Positions 26,749 through 37,582 of a stretch of 64,000 nucleotides of DNA are shown in pieces. This DNA is from Progne subis subis (lineage: Eukaryota; Chordata; Aves; Passeriformes; Hirundinidae), in contig JAKJHU010000005.1 of NCBI GenBank assembly GCA_022316685.1, positions 12,688,707-12,752,706 on the forward strand, given 5' to 3'. The notes beneath the pieces are model-generated. The model was not told the origin of the DNA and ran no database searches. It saw nothing but the letters and a program-made list of their open reading frames with translations. How positions within the stretch are numbered: position 1 is the stretch's first letter; every line of letters starts with the position of its first letter. The position numbers were made by a program, and so were the translations under genes.

Positions 26749-27110
26749 CTAAAAATCCTTAGTTATGCAGCTTTCAATAGACCTCTGATGCACGCTGTGT
26801 ACACACTGTCCAGACCCTGCCCGTGGGAAGAGTGGGCCCCCCTTTACTACAGGAATTCCTTGAATGAGAATAACTGTGTTCATGATTTCTGCTGTCAAAC
26901 AGAAAGGATGCTCACGTAACGCTTTTCTGCACTTCTGGATAAAGTCAGGAACAGGAAGGTGTTGCAATTGCTGGTACCCAGCAGGAGCAGCCTGTGGCAG
27001 TAAGCCAGCTGGTGTGATCCTTCAGCCAAGGGTTTTGTGCAGACCAACACAGGCTTGAAGGCCACGCTGGATGTGCAGCGCGGCACAGCGCAGGACCGGG
27101 TGTACTCAGA
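26749..27110 (-). pseudogene. GC-rich block with two overlapping coding-like frames; possible frameshifted pseudogene
   Basis: Base composition rises sharply between about 26925 and 27105, including a CpG cluster near 27060-27100, against AT-rich flanks. On the minus strand one frame (26895-27086) has many codons ending in G or C and reads SSVAFKPVLVCTKPLAEG early on. A second frame (26749-26967) continues downstream with LPVPDFIQKCRKALREHPF. Both peptides look protein-like, and the frame changes near 26950. A decayed retrocopy or gene fragment carrying a frameshift would fit. I do not recognise the parent. No poly(A) tail or target duplication is visible, so an unrecognised LTR or LINE piece remains possible. 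Confidence 0.33.
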
Positions 27111-27621
27111 TAAAATTTTTTGCTGATCACTAACTCTTCCATGTATGATAGTGTCACAGTTGAGATCATCACAGTACTAGCCTTTAAATATTCATCACAA
27201 TTTATGCAAAAATCATTTAGGGGACTTATATTGATTTTACTCAGGCAATCTCTGTTTCATTTTGCTGAACCATTATTGTATGGTATATAAATTTCCCTGG
27301 CTTTTTCCTTTAAAAGGATCAGATATTCTTTTCAAATAAAACATGTTCATGAACATAGATTTATATTCAATATTTTAAATTTAATTTAAAAAATTTATAA
27401 CTTTCGAAAGAAATAGGTAGAAAAATAAAATATCAAGTGCTCCAAAATATACTTGATTTCAGTATTGGGCTGACATAACATGGAAAGTTACACTAACTAC
27501 AGGCTATCTTAAACACTTTTATTTTTCAAGTTGTGACATTCATTTAATTTTAGCTGTTCTAGAGTAAGATGTTGTTTTGGTATTCTAAATCTATGAAGTC
27601 TTATCCTGCTATTGAGAAATT

Positions 27622-27644
27622 AAAAAAAAAAAAAAAAAAAAAAA
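27622..27644 (+). repeat. Poly(A) tract, 23 A
   Basis: An uninterrupted run of 23 A in AT-rich DNA with no identifiable retroposon upstream. Confidence 0.95.
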
Positions 27645-28736
27645 GGAACAAAATATATTAATAGGAAAAAAAAAATCATGGTTTCTGTGAAACATTAGAG
27701 ATTCTCAGTCATTTTGAAGCCTGGCAATGCAGCATTTCTGAGGTAAACTTTCTCAGATGTTTTGTACTTCCCATATGAAATATGCATGAAAGAACGAAAA
27801 AACACCCTCAGCCAAGATGTATTAGGTTGTCATTACTAACTGCAGTAGACACGTTAGTTCTTTGTTGCACTGAGAAAATCAGTCCAGTGTAAAGTCAAAG
27901 GTTTCTAGTGGAAACCAGTTCAGGTAACTTCATTTTTGGCTTTTTTGAAGATCTTTATTAAAAGCTGGAAAAAGTAACAAATGAGGAGGTCTAAGCAGGT
28001 AGTGGAAAGAACCCTGGGCAACAGGTGAAGGTAACTTTTTAAAAACATCTCTATTCTGAACACAAGACAAAGCAAGGAGAGCTTGTGCAAGGCCAAGCTA
28101 GACACAGCAAAAGTGAGGCAAATGAGAATTTCAATTGTCACAGTTGGACTTTTTTTGCCACCATGAGACTAGGCTGTAAAACCTGAACTGTGTTTAATTT
28201 TGGTTTAAAATAGAGACCTTTCAGAGGCTAAGGGAACATGCCAGTTACTACAATAATAGAAGGACTCAAACTGTGTTAAACAGGGTGAAAGCATAAGATT
28301 TTATTTGCTATGAAGGTGATTGCAGAAGTGGTGAAAACAGATAAAAAGTAAAAATTCTAGTAGCAGAGCTGTTGGTGTGTATTGAGCAGGAAAGGGTACT
28401 GGTTTACAAATAAAAGTCACTGAAGAGTTGAGGGTTTACTTCAAGTCATCTTGTAGATTTGTGGAGTACTTGTCAGTTTTGAGACTGCAATTTGCTTTGA
28501 AAAAATTACTATCTTGTGCAGGAGACAGTGTTGGAAATATCTGTGGCTTAGTATTTGGTTTTTCATGTTGCCTGAGGCTCAGTAAGATAATCGGTTGGTG
28601 AAATATTGAAGGCCTTAATTACTCTATTGTGCTTTGGTATTATTTTCTTGCCTCTCCTGTCCTGATTTTTAAGGGATGAAAGGTGCTTGCCTGTTAAGAT
28701 GTTGTCTTGACTGCAGTTAATTAATCTGTTTTTCAG

Positions 28737-28844
28737 CATCCAAACTGCTAGCCCCCAAAGAGGAAATGTATGAGAGGATGCTGGTGACTAAGTTCAACCA
28801 AGCATCTCACAGTGGATGCCTTAGTTCTGAGAGCTTCAGCAGAG
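28737..28844 (+). other. Exon-like 108-nt block (weak)
   Basis: An acceptor-like TCTGTTTTTCAG ends at 28736. The next 108 nt (a multiple of three) are open in one frame, which reads SKLLAPKEEMYERMLVTKF near its start, up to a possible donor GTACCA at 28845. Codon phase would be 1-1. The donor is weak, and a 36-codon open frame is common by chance at this base composition. I match it to no family. Confidence 0.15.
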
Positions 28845-30892
28845 GTACCATTTTGCTTCATTATGCACATAATCAGACTCCTTGAGTGAATAGCCCTGCT
28901 CATCTTTTGACAGTGTCTTTGCTCGCAGGTGGATGTTACTGTATTGTTGGGCCTTAAGACAGCAAGGAAAGAGCATCAAGGAGTGGTGCAAGAATTATTC
29001 ATTTGACTTCAGTTAAGAAAACTGAGTGTCCACTCTCAGTGGGGTTGATTATTTGCCATGATTTTTTACTCCAGGGACCAGATCTCCTTCAGAAACCTGG
29101 AGATCATGAAAGAGTTTTATTTATAAAGTCATAGTTAAAGATGATGGTTTGCAAAGTTGTTCAATCAAATCAAAACTTGCACAAGAAGTTGCCTCAAAAA
29201 GAGATAAACATAACATTTATTTTACAGGCTTCTGCAGTTATTTTCCTTTAAACAAGAACTTTCTTGTATATACAGGAAGCCTGAAGATGTGCACACATCG
29301 ACATTAAAAAAGATCCAACAAATCTGACTGCTTGTAGAGGTAAAGTAAAATACTAGAGTTACAGTATTCTTTGGACCCCGAGTAAGATGAATCATCCCTT
29401 CTTCACTTTTTAAGATGTACCTCATGGACAACAAAAAAACCCCTTGAAACCAACCCTTTCATCGTCTGAAGCATAGTTTTTCATTGACACATCAGAACAA
29501 CAGGAAGTGCCACAGTTAAGAGATTACACCTTTGTCATATCTAAGGAGGGATCAAAAGCAAGTTGCTGTTCCTTCTGTCTTTCTTCTAAGTTAGAACTTT
29601 CTGTTTTCAATATAATGTGCAGAAAACTGTTTCTTTCAGCTTACAAAATAGACATATTTGGTATATGAATCAAACTAAATAACCAATGGCATCCCAATTT
29701 CTCCTAGTAGAAAATAATGACTGAGGAGACATCTCATTATTAATCACCTAAAATAATGTGAAAGAATGGCTTTCTAAGTGGAGAAACCGAAAGAGCAATT
29801 TCAGAGACCTGAGTTAACTCCAAGTCCAACATTTTTTGGTCTATGGTTATGACTGCCCTGGCAAGTATAAGGGAGAGTGTGGAGCAAATGGTGGTGAGGA
29901 CTGAGTCAGGACTCTGACTTTATATCGGATTTTTTTTTTTTTTCTTTTATATTTGGGTTTCCATCCCCTATTTTAATTATAGTCATATATCATGGACTAA
30001 CTGTGCACTAGCAGTTGGAGAGCATTAGTTGTGCTCTTGGAACAAAGCTTACAATTTATTCTCACCCAAAAGAAATGCAGTTCATGCTCTACATGACTTA
30101 CTTCATGAAGTGATTCACCAAAAAATGGTAATTGTGGACCCATTGACTTCCGCAGAAAGGACTCACTATTTCCCCTCCATAGAGTAGGTCCTGTACAGAT
30201 CAACCCTTCCCACAACTGCAATAACCACAGTAATGAGCGATGGTGATAGAAACTGAGTGTGATAGTTCAGTCTGGAAGAGCCAGTGTCCTCTCTTCAAGG
30301 CTGGTGTGTAGGTCCTTGTTCCCAGCCTACTGCCTTAGGCAGTTGCCTCCTTATCTTATTTTTCAAGTTGAGTCTGCCTATGTAATTAACTTATTTTTAT
30401 AACTCAGAGTAAATAACTGGCATTCTTAAATCAGTACTGCTGTGATTGAACTGATAAGAAGTGTAATAATCTATATAATTTATAGTATTCTATATAGTTT
30501 TATGAGGGTTTACCTATCTTCCCTGGAATGATAAAATCAACAGCCTTGCAGTGATTGTCTTGTAAGGTCCAAAGGGCAAAACCCATCCTTTCATGGATGA
30601 GGCAATTCCCTGTTTTGTTAGAAACCCTATTCATCATTTTTACCCTCAAACAGATTCTTATGATTTTAAAAGTTCAAATTTATCAATATTGATTCCCCAA
30701 ACTCCACATTTTCTAAACTTCACAGATCAAAAATTGAGTGACTGTTTTTTGTTTAATATTCACTTGAATCAAATCCATCATTAAAATACTTGGTCAACAT
30801 TCCACTTACCTTTTAAGTTTAAATTTCTGTGTACCTCCAGACATTTAAATTCTCTGAACACGTAAGTTTATCACAATGAAAGGTTGCTGAAC

Positions 30893-30910
30893 TTTTTTTT
30901 TTTTTTTTTT
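30893..30910 (+). repeat. Poly(T) tract, 18 T
   Basis: An uninterrupted run of 18 T. Nothing upstream or downstream identifies a retroposon. Confidence 0.95.
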
Positions 30911-33056
30911 AGTATAACTGAAGTATAAGTTAGTTCTTTTAAAAATGGAGTTGAATTTAAGAAACAATGTCTGGTCAACTGCAGTTCAGAGATTTCCATA
31001 AATATCCTGTTTAGTAATATAAATAATTAGTTTGGAGTTGTGTCTGTATTTTGCAGTAGTAAAGAAGAAGTATGAAGTACATATTTTGTTTTTATGGGGT
31101 TTATAACCATATAGTTTCTACAGGAGATCTTAGAAGTTGATCTTATTTGTCAGCTAGAGAATGGAGTCTCTTGAAGTTTCCTACGAGCATCTGTTTTGTG
31201 GTTTTATTGAACAAATCATTTTGAGATATCAGGTCCAAAGAAGCAGTTTGTAAAGGACTGAAAAAGAATTTTCTTCAGACCTTCTGAAGTAGTCAACCTT
31301 ATAAAGGAGTCACTAATTATTTATTTATCACTCATCTAGAAAACAATGCAAAGGGAAAAAATTAGAAAAGTTGTTGCCCTTTTGTACTTCTCTATCCATA
31401 GACAGAATTTGAGAATAAGGGATTTTACTATTGTTTATTTTGAACCTGAATGAAGTTTCATCCCATACCCCTTGTTTACTGAAAGGTACAGAAGGTAGTC
31501 AAGCCAATCATTATTTTATGTACCCTTACATATGCGTGTTCACATTTCATAGCCTCAGGTAGAATGACAGAGAGATGGAGGCTGGAAAGAAATTCTGCTT
31601 ATTTAATACAAATTCTTTGTCCATGCCTACTGTGCCTTCGCTGACTCACTATTAAAAGGATTTTCCCTCTCAAATATTTATAATTTGGTTATTTTTTTCA
31701 TTTAGCTTTTTAACAAAGAATGGCAAAAGCCTGGAAAGGGACTATATTAGCCACAACTATAAACAGGACTACAAGCCTTGCCTCTTATTCTATTGTATTG
31801 GTTGCTCAAAAAATAACAGACTGAAATGGCAAAATTACTGTAACAAATCATTAGCTTTATTTCCATTTGCCAGGACTATTTTTCATGATTAATCAGCCCG
31901 AAACACTTATCAGCTAATTGTTTTAAAATGAGTCACTTCACCATTTGCTTTCCAGATACAGGACTGAAGAAATGATGAAGGGTGGTGATCAACGCTAATG
32001 CATTTCATGTATGATATACAGCTTGATGAAATGACTTCTTGTGGTCAACTGGTCTTAGCTTCTGCTGTGTGCATTATGGTTCCTCCTGAACTCATGATAA
32101 TCTCTTTTTGAACAGGAACATGCTGTAAGGTAAGCAGACAAATGGAAAAGTATAGAGTCTGGATGAAGATTTTCTGTGTTCCAGCAAAGGCTGTGGTTGA
32201 GTGGAGGATTTCACTGCACTTCATCTTCAGGAGTGAGAGCTTATGGCTCTGGTGGGCAGAAACATCATTTACCTTGCTATGCAAGCAGCCCATTGTTTAT
32301 ATATGAACGTGTTCTAGAAAATTATACAATCATGTTCAGAGAACAAGATGTCTCCCAGTCTGTGTCTCAAGAAATGTTGGAGCAGATATCTGATCTTTAA
32401 CTGTATCAAATCTAAGCTTCATAAATTCATAAAAGCAGAGTATGATGGATTTTCAAATCTACTAGTCCATAATGAACTTCACAACAGTCCAACCATTTTC
32501 TTCATTAATGAAATAGTTTGAGTTTTGTGTTGTTAAACAATAAAAAGAAAAAAAAAAGGCATGAAAAAATGGAAATAAATAAGGCAGGGAAGTAGAGAGG
32601 AGTACTGGAGGTGAAAAAGAAGTAAGAAATCACAGTACAAAGAGAGAAGAAGGGGAATAAAAGAAACCAAGGAAAAAAAAATAATACCAAAAAATACATT
32701 TTCATTAATGTGTAAATTATTTTCTATAGGCATTTATAAATGTAAAAATATTTTTTCTCTCTGAAACAATACACTGAATATTAAGTAAAAGACTGAAGGA
32801 AACAGTTACAAAATCCAATGTAAGGAAAAAAACTTTGGAAATATTATAAATAAAACAATTTGTAAACAATATTAAGAATAAAATATTTTAAAATGTCAAA
32901 GTGCGTAGTGTAACAATTAAGAAAGCTGAGCTACAGGTTTTATGCTGCGGTGGCTTTCAGAAACCTAAAAATAATTCTGAATTTTTTGAGGCAAGATTTT
33001 GAAGGTTCTGACCTTGTCTTGGATTATGTAACCTAAAATGTGTATTCTATTTCATC

Positions 33057-33764
33057 TGTTGAAAGCTGTTTTTTAGGACAGCAATGTTTTATCCTTCTCT
33101 CACCCTTCCAGGGGGAGGAGGGCAGATGTCTTCTGATAATGGCCCAGCCATTAAAACCAGGTGGGGCATAGTTTCTTATCTCTTTCACCACCCCTCCATC
33201 CTACAGGGAGACATCTGATAATGGGCCATTAGTGCCCACCAATGACATGACACATTCCATCATCCCATTGTGAGATGCTCCACACAGTGGGGGAGGAGCC
33301 AACTGTTCCTAGCTAGATAAAAGCTGGGACTGAAGGACACAAGGTGTCTGGTCTTTCCACTGTACTCCCAGAGGAAGACCGGACCCATCTCATCACCACT
33401 GGGCTCTCTACAGGACCATCTCTACTCCACAAAACCACATCTGTTACTCCAGGCAGACTTATTTGGACTGCTTCCAACACCCTGACCAACAGGGTGGCAG
33501 GTTGTATTCTGACTGTCAGGGTTTTTTTTCCAGGCTCTTTCTTTGTTTCCTTACTTGGTTTTTATTTTTTGTACTAGTACATTTGTATTTCCCTTTTTTT
33601 TAAATATTCCTAGTAAGGAACTGTTACTCCTATTCCCCTATCTTTGCCTGAAAGCCCCTAATTGCAAAACTATAATAATTTAGAGGGAAAAGGGTATATA
33701 TTCTCCATTCCAAGGGAGGCTCTAACTTTCCCTGGCAGACAACTGTCTTTCAAAACCAAGAACA
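33057..33764 (+). mobile_element. Solo LTR of an avian endogenous retrovirus-like element
   Basis: The block is about 0.7 kb and clearly unlike its AT-rich flanks. It opens with TGTTGAAAGC (a start at TGTTTTTTAGG, 33067, is also possible) and closes with CCAAGAACA, so TGTT/AACA ends are present. The middle has a GATAAAAG TATA-like element near 33315, then 'ctgggactgaaggacacaa' and 'cagaggaagaccggacc', phrasing I associate with songbird LTRs. 33600-33764 reads as the R/U5 side, including 'aaggaactgttactcctatt'. No internal viral genes adjoin it and no second LTR was found. No convincing target duplication is visible, so the exact ends may have mutated. Confidence 0.66.
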
Positions 33765-35497
33765 GACTTGCATTGAAATTGTGGTAGAACTGGAGAAAGA
33801 AAAAAAATTCTTCGACATTAAACACTTCTAAAGGTTTAAATGTTTTCATACTTCAAAAAAAATCAGCAATTAGTTTCAGTCAAATAAAACTGAAAAGGAG
33901 TAAAATTGGAAAAGCTTAAGTTCTCATTTGCGTTTATTTGAATTGATTTGATGGGTAACATTGAAGGGGTCCTTTATAGGGCCAAGAAAGGCAGCGAGTG
34001 CTGGGGGCTGCCTAAGCATGCAGCATGCCTGTCCTCAGACAGCTCTAGTAAGGGTAATATTAGCCCCAAGGAGAGCCTTGCAGGGACCACTAAAGCAGCT
34101 GAAAGCCAGGGGCTTCATGGGTGTGATTTAATCCAAGTCACAAAAACACCAGAGAGCCTGGAAATCCAGGGACTTGGTAATGCAGAGGACAATCATTCAA
34201 CCACAGAAGTGAAAACTACATCTCAAAATTAATACTTTAAAATCAGACAGATGACACAGGCTGAAATTAATGTGTTTTTCAGGCTCTTCACTAGGTCTGT
34301 TCTTCACTGCATTGGCAGGAGTGGTTTGGCAGCTCTGCAGTTCCCTCCTGGAGCTGCATCACCAGCCTGGGGAGATGTTCCTCTTGAACACTGGACTCTC
34401 TCACTGATGCTGGTGTTTAAAGCCTCATCTTTCCATTGTTTTTTTCCTTCTTCCTCTTTAGTGTTGCACCTTGCTGTTTTGTCAGTAATCCCCACATCCC
34501 CCTGCTTTCATTTATTCCGGATGTTTTGACTAATAGCTAATGTTTGAGGACTTTGCTTTTAACCCTCCTCCCTTTTGTGCATTTGGTCTTCTGGGAAAAT
34601 AACAAGAAATAATAATAAATGTACTCATAATAAAGAGCAAAATGTGTCCTTCAGAGATCTCCAAATTGACACTTTTCTTTTATTCCTTCATTTGTTCTTC
34701 CTATGCAACTTGAGCAGAACATCTGAGCATCTATTTTATTTCCAAGACTGCTAGTATATTTTATAAATCCCGTATCGTGAGAATATGTTGTAAATGCCTT
34801 GTATTATTCCACCCCCATTGGTTCACTGTTGGGTCTTCTGGGATACATTGTAGAATAATAACATAAATTATGGTGTTCTAGTGTAAAGTGTTTTTTCTAA
34901 ATAATCTCTTCTTTGGTCTGCCCTTCTCTGTATTTTTCAGGTTTTAGAGCTGAATGTTAAAACAACTGGGAAAAAAAAAAAAAAATTCTTTTGCCATATC
35001 TTAATCTTACAGTAAGCACTAGTTTGTTAAATTGAGGCATAAGCATCAGCTCTAATTGACAAATCAAATAAAAATTCTCAATTAAAAACTTTCCACAGTA
35101 TTGATTTCCAGGAGCTGGAGAGTACACTTTGTAAAGGGCTATTTGTTGGGTTGAATATTTTTTTGTGCATTTCCCAGGAGAACTGACAACCAGCATCGGT
35201 TACAGATATGAGGCTATTAAAGGTAGCTTGAAACTGGTACTTAGCAGTCTTCTCCCACTCCAGTAATAATCAATCTTTTTAATGAACTGCAATGTTAATT
35301 GGTTGAGTCTTCAGCTTGATTAGTGTTTGTAAAACACCAGTCTCTGTACTGTGACTTTATACCAAATGAAAAGTTAGCTTTTTGACTTATTTATATTTCA
35401 TCATCAAATTAAAATTTTCCCTAAATCACTGTTTCAGTCCACTTGAACATCATAGTAAAAATGCCACTTACAGTGGCCCACATGTCCCACATGACAT
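33765..35497. other. Unassigned, with a composition-shifted segment at 33948-34530
   Basis: A plus-strand frame at 33948-34232 is open for 94 codons and rich in Ser, Thr, Lys and Glu. The segment to about 34530 is less AT-rich than its surroundings. A minus-strand frame (34304-34495) overlaps the right part. I recognise no family. The rest of the interval is AT-rich with a poly(A) run near 34971-34984. Confidence 0.4.
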
Positions 35498-35640
35498 TCT
35501 CCTCTGTAGAAAGACATGGATTTGAAGAACAGACCTCTCAGTGGATAAGGAACTGACTGGATGGTCGGTTGTCCAAGAGAAGGACAGTGAGGAGTAGTTC
35601 CTTGGACCGCCACTTTTCAGTGTCTTTGTTGGTGACATGG
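35498..35640 (+). mobile_element. CR1 LINE, 5' portion of a copy split by an LTR
   Basis: The sequence contains 'aactgactggatggtcgg', then 'gacagtgaggagtagtt', then 'cagtgtctttgttggtgac' running into CATGG. This is the sense CR1 ORF2 segment that normally precedes 'gacagt ... agcaagtttgctga'. The continuation is missing here and resumes at 37206 after an inserted LTR. The frame carries small deletions, so the element was already dead or has decayed since. The left edge is approximate. Confidence 0.74.
35636..35640 (+). repeat. Target-site duplication, left copy (CATGG)
   Basis: CATGG abuts the LTR start TGTGGTGG and is repeated at 37206-37210 directly after the LTR end ATGACA. A 5-bp duplication is typical of ERVL-type integration, although 5 bp does not by itself fix the family. 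Confidence 0.82.
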
Positions 35641-36180
35641 TGTGGTGGTTTTACGTTTGTTAAATTCTGTTTGCTAAATTTACTGTAGTGGTCTTAGTGG
35701 TTACTTTTTTTTTTCCTCTGTGAAGGAGGATGAGGAGAAGCAAAGCAGGCTCAACCTTAAAAATAAACAAATAGTTTTATTAACACACACTAAAAGAATG
35801 GAAAAGGAAAGGAAAAAAAAAAAAAAAAAGGAAATTCAAAACACTCCTCCCTCCCCCTACAAACTGTTATCCTTCTTACAAAACAACATAGAGAGACACA
35901 ACTTGTGATTTCCAGTCAGTTTCACCAGTTAAACATAATCTTTCTTCACTTTGGGAGAGGCGTCTCTCTAGAGTCCTATGGAGGGAGACATTTGCCACAA
36001 GACTACAATGGTCTAGTGGCTCACAACGTCACAAATCTGCAGCTGCCCGGAATTTTTTCAGATTGTGCAGTCCCACCCATTAGCAGCCTTTCCCCTGGCT
36101 ACTCATGGACCTCTCAGTGTATTTGGGGTACCATTTAAGAATGCTTCTTCTAGTATAAAACAAGGATTCTCTTATTCTAT

Positions 36181-36317
36181 CTCTAAAATCATCTCTATCT
36201 CAAAAGAAATAGAGACCTCCTTTTACCCCAGGAGCCAAGGGCTTCAAATCACTCTCTCTAAAATCATCTCCGTCTCAAAGGCTGAGACCTCTTTTTACCC
36301 TAGGATGGAGGGGCTTA
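36181..36317 (+). repeat. 75-bp tandem duplication inside the LTR
   Basis: CTCTAAAATCATCTC occurs at 36181 and again at 36256. The following text is also repeated with substitutions: a 'gagacctc' block, 'ttttacccYagga' and a 'gggctt' block. The second copy is shorter, with a deletion after CTCAAA. Such internal duplications are common in LTR regulatory segments. Confidence 0.85.
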
Positions 36318-36636
36318 CTCTGTTCTAGACTCTCACTTAAATCTCAATTATATCAATCTCCAACCTTTGATTAGAACCAGCATTCCCCCCAAACAACATT
36401 AAGATATTACAAGAAATAGTCCATTTCTCCATAGTTTACACCAGAGAAGTCTGGTTAAAATATGTCCACATCCTCAATCCCTCTTTCTAATAATTTTTAT
36501 CAGTTCTTTCACTCTTGCTCCTCTGACTTCATGCTGTGCCTTTTCTACGTCCACTCTACCCTTTCTTCTCTCTCTCAGGGAAGGGTTAGGCCTTGGAAGC
36601 TTCATGTTGCCAGGAAAGGGTTAAATCTGACTAAAG

Positions 36637-36656
36637 TCTCTCTCTCTCTCTCTCTC
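36637..36656 (+). repeat. (TC)10 microsatellite within the LTR
   Basis: Ten TC units. On the minus strand this is a GA tract. Confidence 0.95.
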
Positions 36657-36810
36657 ACTGCAGCTCATGGTGTTAGGTTTTCAAGGCCGTGCTGGTGAGG
36701 GGGGGAGAACTCCTGCTGAGAGATTAGAGATCAGAGCACCCGGGCAGTTCAGAATCCAAAAAAACCAGGCAGGATCATAAATGCCTTTTTTGCCCACCCC
36801 TCAGTTTAAA

Positions 36811-36965
36811 TCGGGGTAGCTAGGCCCGTAGCTGGTATCGGGGCCCGGCCGGCAGGCCTGCCCAGCCCCCCTAGCCAGCAGCCCGGCCAGGGCCGCTCCT
36901 TCGGGCCGGGTCAGCCCAGCCCCGGCTGCCCGGCCAGGGAGGAGGGGCCCGGCCGACTCCCGGAT
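36811..36965. promoter_or_regulatory. CpG-rich patch in the LTR, possible promoter region
   Basis: This is the most GC- and CpG-dense stretch of the window, with repeated GGCCCGGCCGG-type words and CCGG sites. It lies inside the solo LTR. On the inferred minus-strand orientation it falls in the upstream part of the LTR. Promoter function is inferred from composition and position only. Confidence 0.4.
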
Positions 36966-37205
36966 GCCCTACTACCTTACCTTCCTCTCCAGCCGAAAGG
37001 TAGAGGTCTGGCTTGAACAAAATCTGGATTTATGTAGGTACTTCCCAAAGTCACATTCAGCATTCTCAGTGGTCAGAGCAGATGTCAATATCTAAAACTA
37101 GCCTCTGATAGGTTCCTGTCCTTCCTAAAACAGTTCCAAGGTCCTGACAGGGCAACACTCCACATTCCTTCCTAACTAAAAATCAAACTGTGCTAATCCA
37201 TGACA

Positions 37206-37210
37206 CATGG
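37206..37210 (+). repeat. Target-site duplication, right copy (CATGG)
   Basis: Matches the five bases at 35636-35640 and continues into CR1 sequence without a gap. Confidence 0.82.
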
Positions 37211-37582
37211 ACAGTACACCCGCAGCAAGTTTGCTGACAATACGAAGCTGTGTAGTGCAGTAAACATGCACCTTCCAGTACCTCCAGAGAGGTACTTTTA
37301 TGAAGCATGTAGAGATAGGACAAGAAGAGATGGTTTTAAACCAAAAGATGGTAGGTTTATATTAGGTATTAGGAGGAAATTCTCTACTGTGAGGGTGGTA
37401 AGAAAGAGGTTGTCTGGAGAAGCAGGAAATGCCCCATCCCTTGAGGGGTTCCTGGCCAGGTTGGATGGGGCTTTGAGACACCTGATCTAGTGAAAGCTGT
37501 TTCTGCCCAGTGCGGTGGGGGTTGAAACTAGATGATCCATATGGTCCCTTCCAACGCAAACCAGTTTATGATTCTATGATTT
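37206..37582 (+). mobile_element. CR1 LINE, 3' portion after the inserted LTR
   Basis: Resumes the CR1 interrupted at 35640. It has the target copy CATGG, then 'cagcaagtttgctgacaata' and 'cgaagctgtgtagtgcag', a gap, then the 3' region with 'ggcca ggttggatggggcttt' and 'ctagatgatccatatggtcc', and the terminus 'gtttatgattctatgatt'. The terminal TATGATTCTATGATT repeat is the standard CR1 3' end. A 96-residue frame over it (37200-37490) is derived from decayed LINE sequence, not a host gene. The jump between 37262 and 37310 indicates an internal deletion in this copy. Confidence 0.85.

Larger units (their letters stand above)
27111..33056. other. Unassigned AT-rich DNA
   Basis: Contains poly(A) at 27622-27644, poly(T) at 30893-30910 and an exon-like block at 28737-28844 (listed separately). 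No repeat family or gene is otherwise recognised. Confidence 0.45.
35641..37205 (-). mobile_element. Solo LTR (about 1.57 kb) inserted into CR1
   Basis: The block begins TGTGGTGG and ends CCATGACA, so its ends are TG...CA with an imperfect inverted match. It is bracketed by CATGG direct repeats and interrupts a CR1. On the minus strand it starts TGTCATGG, a common avian LTR start. An AATAAA lies near 35770, about 130 bp from the far end, as expected for a poly(A) signal near R/U5. A CpG-rich patch (36811-36965) would then lie on the U3 side. Other contents are a 75-bp tandem duplication (36181-36317), (TC)10 at 36637-36656 and an A-rich run near 35816-35829. There is no internal viral region, so it is a recombined solo LTR. 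Orientation is inferred. Confidence 0.78.

Noticed and set aside
32042..32126. Possible exon between ...GGTCTTAG and GTAAGCAG on the plus strand
   Set aside because: All three frames contain stop codons, so it cannot be an internal coding exon. A noncoding exon cannot be excluded.
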